DNA of 64,000 nucleotides, taken from assembly GCA_030737835.1 (NCBI GenBank), contig CM060849.1, positions 25,800,855 to 25,864,854 on the forward strand, read 5' to 3'. The position numbers and the translations under genes are program-made. The notes below the pieces were generated by a model that saw only the letters and a list, made by a program, of their open reading frames with translations, had not been told where the DNA came from and made no database searches. Source of the DNA: Acorus gramineus. Taxonomy: Eukaryota > Streptophyta > Magnoliopsida > Acorales > Acoraceae. Shown here in pieces: positions 11,030 through 22,264 of this stretch (position 1 is its first letter; each line of letters opens with the position of its first letter).

Positions 11030-14000
11030 TCAAAGCCTACGTAGTAGAATTTGAGCACCATGTTGGGGCTGAAGTGTAATGACAGTGTGGGGAGCATGAG
11101 AATACGTTGGCGAGAGCTCAAATGAGAAATTCTGCAACATCATAGCTAATGCCAACTTAGCTTCCATCATTGCGAAACTCTGACCAATGCATATGCGTGG
11201 TCCCCATCCAAATGGGAAGAAAGCGAACCGATCCCTCGATGCCTTGGCAATGCCTTCAGAGAACCTCTCAGGTTTGAAATCACCGGCGTCATCGCCCCAA
11301 ATCTCAGGATCACGATGGATGAAGAGAATAGGTATGGACAATTGAACTCCTGGTGGGAAGGTCACTTCTCTTAGTTTCATTTCCTTGTTGGTGTGACGGA
11401 CAAGGAGGATTGCCGGTGGGTATAATCTGAGGCCCTCATTCAAAATCATGGTTACCTGTGAATGTGATATTCAATACTAGATATATATAAAAGCAAACTC
11501 GAAGAGTTGTAAGTATTGAAACCATTGCTCACTCACAATCTTTAAGTGGTTTAATCCATCCAGGTTTGGTTTATCATCTCCATACACCCGCAAAACTTCT
11601 TGCCTCGCACACAATTGCCAGTCCTTATGCATGCTCAAGAGAATTATTGTCCAAGTGAGGAGGACGGATGTTGTTTCTTGTCCGGCGAAATAAAACAATT
11701 TGCACTCTTTGATGACCTCTTCGATTGTTAGTGCAAGGCTTCTGGAGTTTTTCTGTTCTTGACTTAGCTTGAAATTTGATTCCAACAATAATCCCAACAA
11801 GTCATTATTATAGGCTTCTCCTAGTCTCATAGCCTTTACTCTCTCAGTGATAATACTATTCAGAATTCCCCGAATCTCTTTGTCTATTTCTCTTATTCTA
11901 AGGTTTCGCTTTGTAGGCAAAAACCTGCACATGCAAATAGACATGTAAATCTAGGACAAGTTTGATAACTCTTCTCATTCTCCTTCTACTGCATCACCCA
12001 GTTAAACGACATTTGGATATCAGAGATGCACATGCAAACAGAGATGTAAATCTAGGGCAAGTTTGCTAACCCCACCTGTAGCCTGGAATGGGTGCGAACT
12101 GAATGAGCTGGATAATGAGCTCAGCTAGCTCGCGTTGGAGTTGAAAAATTCTTCTCCCTTCTTCATAGCTGCTACCAAAAGCAGTTCGGGAGATGACATC
12201 CCCCGTGAGGTTTTGTAGTTCTGGCCACACATCCAATTCACAATGTTCTTCATCAGATAAATCAACCAACTTCTTCCATCTGTTGATCAGCTCATCACAA
12301 CTAGTTGAAAAGGCAGGCAACATTAACTGAAATAAAGAAAGAACAATCAGATTGGGGCGTTGTTTACATCATTAGTTGCATTACACATCTAATTTAAATC
12401 TAAATTTTTGTACTTTAAGCGGGAGATGACCTTCAGCTTGTCTTGATGGAAGGCGGGATTTATGATCCTCCGGTGCTTTGCCCACTTCTCGCCATCGTAG
12501 CTTGCAAGACCTGGGGCCAACAACTCCATAACGGGGTTGCCTTTTGGCTTCACAAAGTGACCGAACTTGTTTGATAGAATCTCTTTAACAAGCTCTGGAT
12601 CCATGATGGTCACTCTGGGTATGGGTCCAAACCATGTAAAACACATTTTTCCTGCATAATTTTGAAGAACCAGTCAGCTCAATTTAATTCTACTATTTGA
12701 CCATCAAATCCAATCCTTTTTTCTCTTTTTTGGGTGAAGATTAGGCATTAAATCCAATTGGAGATCAAGAATGAAGTAGGCATAGTGAGGGGCTATGTGG
12801 TATACTTAATTAAGACGCAATTTGGTAAATCTCAAATGATCAGAGTAATGTAACGATCAAGCATCCTCAAATAAAAAGCATTATTAACTAGTATAAATCC
12901 GCAAGACCTCCAGAATAAGATAACATGATACATGATCTGAACAACAATCATAAAAAAAAAGTACAATAATTTGACAATGAAATAAATAAAAGGCCCATTA
13001 GAACAGCTCTATATATATATGTCCTGAGAATTAACAAGCATGAAAGAGAAAGGATAATGTTACGTCCAGCCCCATTTCTAGCCTCAATTCCAGTCTACGT
13101 GCGTTTTGAATTTTTTAAAAATCGCATACTCTCATCTAATGAAGTACATGCTTTTACAAAAAATAAAACAAATGCTTCAACAAAATTGCATGAATGTATT
13201 TATAGAAAACATGAAAAATTTCTATCAATGCATATACCTTGTTAAAGTGAATATATGTTTTAGTGATATTCTATCAATGCGTATGGAACTGGAAAAAAAA
13301 AATTGTGTAACAACTCTCTTCTACATTTCATAACCATTGCTAGAATGATAAGAAAATGTATTACAGTTACTCTCTTATGTCATAATCCACTTGAATAAAG
13401 GAAAAATTCCTTATCATTGACTATAAATAAAACTTTCAGTGGATAGGGTAAAATAACGCAGAATGATCACATTTATGTCAATATCCCCAAAAATACCCAC
13501 AAGAAAGAAAACACAAACAAGATAATTTTTACTGATTCAAAGGTTGTTCTCATATAGAATTCGTGACGCCCTTTTTTATAAGAAACAAATATCAAAGACA
13601 AACTTTTAATAACATAAGTATTGAACCACCAAATACAAAGTCACTTAAAGACATTATCGAAATCCACTACAAATAAATAAATCCTAATAATATGAAATCA
13701 TATCCTAAAAATATAAATTTATAGTTCACAAAAAAAAAGATGAATATGATAACTGTAAATAAAGAAAATTTACCAAAATAATGGATTTAAATAAACAACA
13801 GTACAACTACTAAATATGAGAAGTTTGGCTTTTCCGCTCCAGCAATTTTTTGGAAACTTGTCCTATATTAAAAAAAAAAAAAAAACATCCAAGTTCAATG
13901 AGAATTAAAATTGGTTAGCAATAATAATACAATCAAAGAGAAAAAGCCACCCAGCATATCAATAATAGTAGTAATATATAATCAGACAATCAAGGAACAT

Positions 14001-14329
14001 CAACCAAGCAGAACAGAAAAACAACCAGAGATGATGGGTGTGCTCATACTACCATGGGTCTTCACGAGTTGATGAAGGAGAGGGGCGACGCGTGGCACGA
14101 TATCGTGCGTCAAAGGGATGGGTCTGGACCTGGCCTCACTCATCAGACGGGCGTTGTCCCTCAGGTCCCCCATCAGGAACTTGTAAGGAGAGCCTTTGAT
14201 GCCTTGGTCTTTGAGGAGCCTCTCCAGCTTCTTTGGCTCCAACCACACCAACTTCACATACTTCAGTAGCCATGACAAGATCACAACAACACATGAAGCA
14301 CAAACAAGTGCAGCAAGTGGAGCTCCCAT
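11030..14329 (-). CDS. Cytochrome P450, CYP72A family (copy 1, intact)
   Basis: Five exons splice into 520 residues: 14329-14053, 12651-12431, 12326-12076, 11924-11537 and 11455-11030, all with GT-AG introns and consistent phase. The protein has an N-terminal membrane anchor (about 3-24), so the enzyme should sit on the ER facing the cytosol. It has the C-helix EKWAKHRR, the oxygen-binding I-helix AGQETT (330-335), the K-helix EGLR (386-389), PERF (441-444) and the heme loop [10 protein letters not shown] with Cys468. Wording throughout is CYP72A-like ([22 protein letters not shown]). CYP72A enzymes oxidise terpenoids, secologanin precursors or gibberellins using cytochrome P450 reductase; the substrate here is unknown. 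The start follows from alignment to copies 2 and 3, which have four extra residues. The K-helix EGLR differs from the EVLR of its neighbours but keeps E and R. Confidence 0.93.
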
Positions 14330-15586
14330 CTTTACTTCTTTCAGTATTGTGTTTTCTTATCTCTTATTATAAAGCAGAGGAAGATTTGATTTTTGTGAGA
14401 TGGGATGCAAATGTTGAAGAATTGGCCGGCGAGTTTTTTTAATATATTTTACCTTACAACCGAAAACGACCGATCGAGTCTTTAAATAGTGACAACAAAT
14501 GTATCTACTACTTATCTAATAAAATAATCTATAATTTATAAATTATATTTTATAATATGTAAATTTAAACTAGCCTGTAATGATATTTTATATAATATTA
14601 AGAAATCCTACATGAATAAATCCATATAATGCCTTGTAATGATATCCAAGTAACATCTTGAGTTTTTCAAACATACACGTAACCCCCTTTAAATGACAGG
14701 GGGTGATTATGAACCCCCCCCCCCCCCCCCCTTATATATATGTTGGTCTGCCCCTAAAATTTAATAAATATTTTATCTTCTTTCAATAAATATATAAAAT
14801 ATTTATTGAGTCAAATAATTTTTTTTTCTTTTCTTGTTGTGTGTTTTTTTTCTTTCGTTTTTTAATTTTTGATCACTTGTTTAGTTTGAAACAATTGAGA
14901 TTCTTATCTTGACTTTTGTCTGGGTGTCAAGCAAATGTCAGGATCTATTGGAGATAAATATTAAAAAATGACATGCCATGCCCATTGTTTTTTTTTTTTT
15001 TTATATGCACCTATAAAAAGATCGGATTCCTCACGGCTCATGACCGAATACAAGGGTCCACGAACCAGGTGGTCTGTGACCCATTAGCCCGGCCCATTGA
15101 CCCGCTCAGATCCGACAACAACATCCAAGTTAGTATCTCATATTAAACATACGAGTGGCAACGGAATGGTCAACTTTTTTAAAAAAAAATTTTGATAGGA
15201 AAATGTGTTTTTTAAGTGATCACTCTTTTTTCATGGGTCATTTATTTAAAATTTAAAGTTTTGATAACACTTAATCCCATGTATCTTTCATGAGTTAGTT
15301 TATAAGATCCTACTACAGTACAAATCAATCACAATGGGATCTTTGCCATTCGATGGTTACAACCTCCGACACAAATTCAATCACAATAGATTTATGTGGC
15401 TAAGACTAAAGGAGAACATACAATGCGAACATCAAAATATCGTGTATACTGGAAACTTAAATGTATATAGTAGTTTATCAATTCAAGATAAACATACTTG
15501 ATTACACTGCTTTATAAATTTATAGACCAACAGTACGTGTATAATTTTTAATTCATGACTTTAACATCAGTACAAGTAATAGAGAA
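14330..15586. other. Spacer between P450 copies 1 and 2
   Basis: Holds the copy 1 upstream region, a run of about 14 Cs near 14717-14730 and a T run near 14989. The 14820-15300 stretch (for example TTTTTTAATTTTTGATC and GGGTCATTTATTTAA) is paralogous to sequence at about 26530-27110 and 33560-36130, upstream of the other copies. The last 100 bp are the 3' flank of copy 2. No gene is seen. Confidence 0.6.
14363..14374 (-). promoter_or_regulatory. Putative TATA box of P450 copy 1
   Basis: CTTTATAATAAG lies about 35 bp upstream of the start codon on the minus strand. Copy 3 has a matching TTATAATAGG at the same distance, so the element is conserved between paralogues. It would give a very short leader. 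Confidence 0.45.
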
Positions 15587-18500
15587 TCATAATAAAAGCC
15601 TATGTAGTAATATTTGAGCACCATGTTGGGGTTGAAGAGCAATAACAGGGCGAGGGGCGTGAGAATATGTTGGGGAGAGTTCAAAAGAGAAATTCTGCAA
15701 TATCATAGCCAAAGCCAACTTCGCTTCTATCAGAGCAAAGCTTTGTCCGATGCATATTCGTGGACCCCCTCCAAATGGGTAGAAAGCAATGTGATTCCTC
15801 GATGCCTTGGCAATGCCTTCAGAGAATCTCTCAGGTTTGAATTCATTGGCATCGTCACCCCAATATTCAGGATCATGATGAATTAATAATATGGGAATTG
15901 CTAGGTGAACTTCTGGTGGGAAGGTTACCTTTCCAAGTTTCATTTCCTTGTAGGTTTGACGAACAAGGAAGGCAAATGGTGGGTATAGCCTGAGGACCTC
16001 ATACAAAATCATAGTTACCTGCAAATGTTTGATATATTGTTTTAATTCTGAAATGAACAACATAACAAAAATTGACTACGGGTACGATCAATTCACTCAC
16101 AATCTTTAAGTTGTGTAATCCATCATAGTCTGGTTTGTTATCTCCAAATACTTGCTTGACCTCTTGTTGCGCACGTGTTTGCCAGTCCGAATGGATACTC
16201 AAGAGAATGATTGTCCATGTGAGAAGGCTAGCTGTGGTCTCCTGTCCGGCGAAGTAAAACAATTTGCACTCTTCTATGACATCTTCAACTGTCATGGCAA
16301 GGCTTATGGAGTTCTCCTTTTGTTGATCCAGCTTGAAATTAGATTCAATTAGTATTCCCAGCAAGTCTTCATTATGAACATCTCCCATTTTCATTGCCTT
16401 TATTCTCTTACTAATAAGATCGCCTAGGATTTTCCGAATGTCTTTATCAATTTTTCTCATTCTAATATTCCTAATTGTAGGCAGAAACCTGCAAATTAAA
16501 CAGAGATTTAAGCCAAAGCATACAATTAAAAACATGATAGAAACAGTTAACTGGTTCTATATTGTCTCTATAGACTATCCATGTGAGCATTACTGAATTT
16601 ACAAGCTCAACTCATGTGCATCTATGGAGAATTGAAAGGAAGAAAGGCACACCTATAACCTGGAATTGTTGTGAACCGAATGATCTCTGCAATAAGCTGA
16701 GCAAGCTCACGTTGGAGTTGGAAAATTCTCCTCCCTTCTTCATAGCTGCTACCAAAAGCAGTCCGGGAGATGACATCCCCCGTGAGGTTCCGTATTTCTG
16801 GCCACACGTCCAATTCACAATGTTCTTCTCCAGATGAATCCACCAATTTCTTCCATCTGTTGATCAGCTCAACGCAACTCGTAGAAAATGCAGGCATCAT
16901 TAACTGAAGTAAGGAAAGAACAATTAGATTTGGGCACTGTTAATATCATTTGTTGCATTACAATTCTATTTTAAATTTAAAATTTTGTAAATTAAGTGAG
17001 AGATGACCTTCAACTTCTCTTGATGGAAGGCGGGATTTATGATCCTCCGATGCTTTGCCCACTTCTCGCCATTGTAGCTTACAAGGCCTGAGGCCAACAA
17101 CAACACAAGGGGATTGTTTCTTGTCTTCGCAAAATGACCAAACTTGTTTGATAGAATCTCTCTAACCAGCACTGGATCCATGATGGTCACTCGGGGTATG
17201 GGCCCAAACCATGTAATACACATTTTTCCTGCATAATATTAAAGAATTAGTCAGGTCAATTTGTTTAACCTACTGTTTGAGCATCAAATCCAATAATTAT
17301 ATATATATATATTGGGGGGGGTGGGGGGGGAAGAGGGGGGAGGGATTAGAAGATTGAGCATCAAATCCAAATGGAGATCAAGAATGATTTGGGCATAATG
17401 AGGGGCTATGTGGGTATACTTATTGAAGATGCGATTTGGTAAATATCAGTACACCAATTTAACAATACTCTGAATTATCAGGCTAATGTAATGATCAAAC
17501 ATCCTCAAACAATAAGCATGATTAACTGGTATAAATCCACAAGACCTCTAGAGTAAGATAACATAATCCTGGATCTAAACAACAATCATAAGAACATAAG
17601 AACTGGAACTCCATGAACTCGACCACAAACTACTGCTAATATGAGCTCCATCTCCGATGCAACTACTAACCAAATCAATAATGGTTCATCCAAACCACTT
17701 TTTCCATTTCATAACAATTGCTAGCATGAAAGGGAAAGATATTACAATCACAATTTTAAGCCACTAATTAAGGACGTATGCCTACCACTCCCTAGAAAAA
17801 AAAAAAAAAGTCCTGAGCCACTTGAATATTAACCAAATAAATGGAAAATTTCTTATCAATTACTATGAATAAAACTTGCAATTAATGCATTGGGTAGAAA
17901 AATAAGCAGTGTGAAACAGGAGATGGATCCGATCTACATCAAGATCTGCAAAATACTCCTCTAATCCACCAAGGTATTCCTCGAATCCACAAGAAAACAC
18001 AAAAATGATAATATTTTTTTTATCTTTTTTCCTTTTTTGAAAAGAGGATAGTTTTTACTGGTTCACAAGTTCTCATACTGCAGTAGTGACACCTTTTTTT
18101 TTACAGAACACACATACTGTACTCCCCTAATAATAGTAAACACAAACTTTCAAAGGTACAAATATCGAAATTTTATTTCACTGATATGTACAAACTATGG
18201 TAAAAATGGTAAAATGCACTCTTAATGACAATTATTGAAATAAATTTACTATAAATAAAAACACCCTAATTAAAATTCTAAAAATCTGAAATAATATCCT
18301 AAACATCACAAATTCACATTTCACTCATAAAAGTTGATTATTATAACTCCAAAAACAGAAATTTCACCAAAATATCAAATAAAAAAAATACCTCTTCAAT
18401 GTGATATTGATAAAAGTTTAGCTTTTTTGCTTCAGCAAATTCTTGGAAACTTGTCTTACATCCAAAAAATATCCAAGAAAATGAACCATATAAAAAAAAA

Positions 18501-19242
18501 AAAAGAAGAGGGCTGATGTACTTAGTCTGTCTTAATTGCAGTCCATCTACATCCCCATATACTATAGTAACACAATATATATATATATAACTCAAATTTT
18601 TTTCTTCATTTTTTAAAAAAATATACTAATATATTTCATTAAATATTTTCGAATTGTATAACAGTATATAATTCAATGTGTGCGTGTATATTAAAAAAAA
18701 AAAAACCCAAACGAGGGCTTCAAACAAGGCTGCTCATTGGACTGGCATATAATTAAAAAAAATAAAAAAAATGAGAAAAATTAATGGGTCAGTGGGTCAA
18801 AACACAGGTTCAGTGAGAATTAAAATGGGTTATAGCTTTAATACAATCATATAGAAAGTCCCACCCAACCCAACATATATATGTCAATAACAGCAATAAT
18901 AATCAGAGAACTACATCAACCAAACAGAACAGAAACAAACAGAGATGACGGACCATGGGTCTTCACTAGTTGATCAAAGAGAGGGGAGACGCGTGGCACG
19001 ATGTCGTGCGTCAAAGGGATGGGTTTCGACCAGGCCTCTCTCATCAGACGGGCGTTGTCCCTCAGATCCCCCATTAGGAACTTGTAAGGAGAGCCTTTGA
19101 TGCCTTGGTCGTTGAGGAGCCTCTCCAGCTTCTTTGGCTCCAACCATACCAACTTCACATACTTCAGTAGCCATGACAAGATCAGGACAACACATGAAGC
19201 ATAAACAAGTGCACCAAATGGAGCTCCCATCTTTCCTTCCAA
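15587..19242 (-). CDS. Cytochrome P450, CYP72A family (copy 2, coding-intact)
   Basis: Exons 19242-18954, 17228-17008, 16903-16653, 16488-16101 and 16018-15587 join in frame to 526 residues with the same intron phases as copy 1. Hallmarks are AGQETT (334-339), EVLR (390-393), PERF and the heme loop [10 protein letters not shown] with Cys472. The loop has G where its neighbours have W, which is allowed by the family pattern FxxGxRxCxG. It ends HRLLL, two residues longer than copy 3. Intron 1 begins GTCCGT where copies 1 and 3 have GTAGTA and GTATAT, because about 12 bp just after the GT are missing; splicing may be weaker. A Mutator-like element lies 55 bp upstream of the ATG. Exons 2-5 are the most diverged of the cluster, yet exon 1 stays close to the others. 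Confidence 0.88.
18940..18954 (-). promoter_or_regulatory. Altered 5' splice site, intron 1 of P450 copy 2
   Basis: Exon 1 ends CCCATG and the intron reads GTCCGTCATCTC. In copies 1 and 3 the same CATG is followed by GTAGTATG or GTATATGT and about a dozen more bases before CATCATCTC. The deletion removed the A at +3 and the rest of the donor context but kept GT and a G at +5. Confidence 0.7.
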
Positions 19243-19270
19243 CTCAAGCTTTTCCTTTCACTGTTTGTTT

Positions 19271-19277
19271 CTTATAG
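19271..19277 (-). promoter_or_regulatory. Putative TATA box of P450 copy 2
   Basis: CTATAAG on the minus strand lies about 30 bp upstream of the start codon, in the position of the TTATAA boxes of copies 1 and 3. The Mutator-like insertion begins about 20 bp further upstream, so the core promoter survives but its upstream elements are pushed away. Confidence 0.45.
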
Positions 19278-19296
19278 ATAGATTGGAGATTGACTT

Positions 19297-20673
19297 GGGC
19301 GTGTCTATCCTCACCAAACATTTCTCTTAACCCACCAATTAAAAAAAAAATGGTGTTTTTTCTGTTTTCACCGATTCGATCAATTCGATCAAATTTGGTC
19401 ATCACATTAAGTTTTGGACAACTAAACTTAGTCGTCATTTCATATTTTAGACGACCTAACTTGGTCGCCATTTCATATTTGGGGCGACCGAACTTGGTCG
19501 AACAGGGTTTGTGATAAAATTTATAATTTTTTTTCTTAAAAACCTAATCCCATGACTTGTATTCTTCTAGGATCCTTCATGTCACTCTAAATCTGAGTTG
19601 TAATGTACGGAGAATTAATCATTATTTTTAAGAGAAAAATCCATATAACCCCTTGTAATCTTCCTAATATCCATATAACCCACTATAATCTTAATATATC
19701 CATATAACCCCCTATAAACACACCATAAATGCAAATAACCCCCGCAGTTAAAAATTCTTTAAAAGAGTTGGAATATTCCAGCTATATTCCGTAATCTAAA
19801 TCATGATTAACGAATGTGTATTCTTTTAACTCTCAAAAAACAGTCAATATTTAGAAAGAAAACCCCTCATATTTCTAATTTTACACTCTTTTAGGGTGTA
19901 TTTTGTAAGTATTGGCTGCTTTCAGATTATTAAAATAATACATATTTATTAACCATGGTTTAGATAATGCAATATGTCCGAAATATTCCAATTCTGTTAA
20001 AAAAAATTTAACCGTGGAGGGTTATTTGCATTTATGACGTGTTTATAGGGGGTTATATGAATATATTAAGATTACAGGGGGTTATATGGATATCAGGAAG
20101 ATTACAGAAGGTTACATGGATTTTTTCCTATTTTTAAATGTAGAACATAAGAACAATTTGTTTTACATAAGTGACGGACAAATTTTCAAAAGCCAAATAT
20201 AAAATGTCTTTGGATCAACTGGTATGTTTTTTTATTTTCAAACAAAGAATATGCTTAACTACGAATTCAAACGAAGCTTAAAAATGATATATATTTGTCT
20301 AATAAGATATGTTTATATAAAAATTTAAATTAATTGAAAGTATACATACTTACATTTTTTTTAGTCCCTTAGCTGTTGTTTAGGTAAAAGAATAAATGTA
20401 GAATATGATGGATAAACTCAAAAATTTATTTGTTTACAAAGAATAGGTAGATATAATTTTGGATCATATTCGACCAATTTCGGTCGTCCAAAATCTGAAA
20501 TGACGACCAAGTCTAGTCGCCCAAAACCTGAAATGACGACCAAGTCTGGTCGCCCAAAACCTGAAATGACGATCAAGTCTGATCGACTTAGATTAGTGGG
20601 AAACGCCAAACACCGATTTTTTTTTATATATATAATGGGTTAAGGAAAATGCTTGGTGGGGATAGACGCGCCC
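19297..20673. mobile_element. Mutator-like element (MULE) upstream of P450 copy 2
   Basis: Exact 9-bp target duplications GATTGACTT flank it (19288-19296 and 20674-20682). The ends are inverted: GGGCGTGTCTATCC at the left and the inverse of GGGCGCGTCTATCC at the right, with terminal repeats of about 200 bp. Each arm contains three to five copies of a roughly 30-bp unit with GGTCGTCATTTCA and GGGCGACC(A/G), a minisatellite inside the terminal repeat. There is no transposase, so it is non-autonomous. A second element (19633-20129) is nested in it. It lies just upstream of the TATA-like box of copy 2. Confidence 0.9.
19633..20129. mobile_element. Palindromic MITE nested in the MULE
   Basis: About 200-bp arms are inverted repeats built on ATCCATATAACCCC, repeated three times per arm (CCATATAACCC on the left, GGGTTATATGGAT on the right). 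The flanks ATTTTTAAG and ATTTTTAAA (8 of 9 matching) suggest a 9-bp duplication. It has no coding capacity. Because it interrupts the 19297-20673 element it is the younger insertion. Confidence 0.75.
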
Positions 20674-21126
20674 GATTGACTTTTGTGAGATGGTGGGACC
20701 CAGTGTTGGTCTACTATTCCTGTTATACCTGTTATAATTATAATTTTGTTGTGTGGTTAGACCATCTAGAAGCCCCCCCCCCCCCCTAATTATACGGTAT
20801 TCAAATATCAAATGAATAAAAACATATTATGAAATTTATCAAGTATTGACTTGAAATAAAAATCATTTAAATAAAATTATTAATAATGAATAAAAATTGA
20901 TTAAAAGTAAATTAAAAATTTTAAAAAAATGAAAATAAATAAAAATTATTTATAATGAATAATTTTTTTTTATTAATAATGAATTAAAAAAATTTATGCA
21001 GAGAAATATTCCTTATGCCCGTATAAAGAAAGAAGAAATGAAAGAAGGGAAATGGGGCAATATGATCTTTTTTGAATGTAGGAAATGAATATGGCTCTCC
21101 ACCCATAGAGAGTATGTTAAGAAAAA

Positions 21127-22255
21127 GGGGACGGTTATTTAAACCCCTCTTTAGTGGAAAACCACCCCAATTGGAAAGCCACCCATCCAATTTTTTAGAA
21201 CCTATAAAACCACCCCGACTAAATGCTATTGCGTAAAACCACCCCTACCGACCACACCCCATTTTGAACCAAGCCCACTCTCTATACTGTTCGACAAACG
21301 TAGTGTCGACCGATGCTACATACGTCGACACTTCTTGTGTCGAACTGAAGGGTTACACAAATATATTTTTTTTGTTATAATATCAACACACGTATTGTCG
21401 ATATGTGTTAAATATGTTGCCAAGCGGAGTGTCGATACTAGCAGATTATTGAAAAATAAAAAGAGTTATGCTTTTCAAACTAACATCTTCTTCTTGTTTT
21501 TTTTTGTGTTATATTTTATCCTTTGAAATCCTCGTTGATCAATGATTTTGATTCATTTCCTAATTATTAGTTTGATATAATTTATTTTTTATCTATATTC
21601 AAACCAGGCTGACAATATAAACTAACAAAGATTTTAATTCAAATATGTGATTGATGTTAGTTTGAAAAGCATAACTCTTTTTTTTGTGTGTATGATCATA
21701 TAACTCTTAATTTCTTGTATATGATTGAGCATTTACTTAATTTTTTACAGTGTAGTATGACTCTCAAGGAACGTATTCGACCTACAACTTTCAATCGAAA
21801 AAATTATTCTAAAGACATGACATCGAGTTCTCGAGATGATGAAGTTCAAGCATATCCATAAGAAGTAACTTGCAATTATCTGTTGGTATCGACACTATCA
21901 TTGTTGACCATTATCATTTTTCTGGACATCTTATATGTTGACCGATATTTATTTTTTTATTTTTCAATAATCTGTTAATATCGACATTCCGCTTGGCGAC
22001 ATATTTAACACATATCGACAATACATGTGTCGATATTATAACAAAAAAATGTTTGTGTAACCCTTCAGTTCGACATTAGAAATGTCGACGTATGTAGAAT
22101 TGATCGACACTACGTTTGTCGAACGGTACAGGGGGTGGGCTTAGTTCAAAATGGGGTGTGATCGGTAGGGGTGGTTTTCCTTTGGTTTCGGGTGCATAAA
22201 AACGATTAATTACGGGGTGGTTTTCTAATTGTATGGGGTGGGTATATAACTCCCC
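21127..22255. mobile_element. Mutator-like element with long terminal inverted repeats
   Basis: Exact 9-bp duplications TAAGAAAAA lie at 21118-21126 and 22256-22264. Terminal repeats of about 320 bp start GGGGACGGTTATTTAA and end with the inverse of GGGGAGTTATATAC. They share blocks such as CACCCCATTTTGAAC, GTTCGACAAACGTAGTGTCG and CAAGCGGA(G/A)TGTCGATA. The roughly 500-bp centre has only a short frame near 21757-21860 and no transposase. Confidence 0.9.
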
Positions 22256-22264
22256 TAAGAAAAA

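Noticed and set aside
20418..20609. Repetitive reading frame with DLVVISGFGRP units
   Set aside because: It is the translated minisatellite in the arm of the MULE at 19297-20673.
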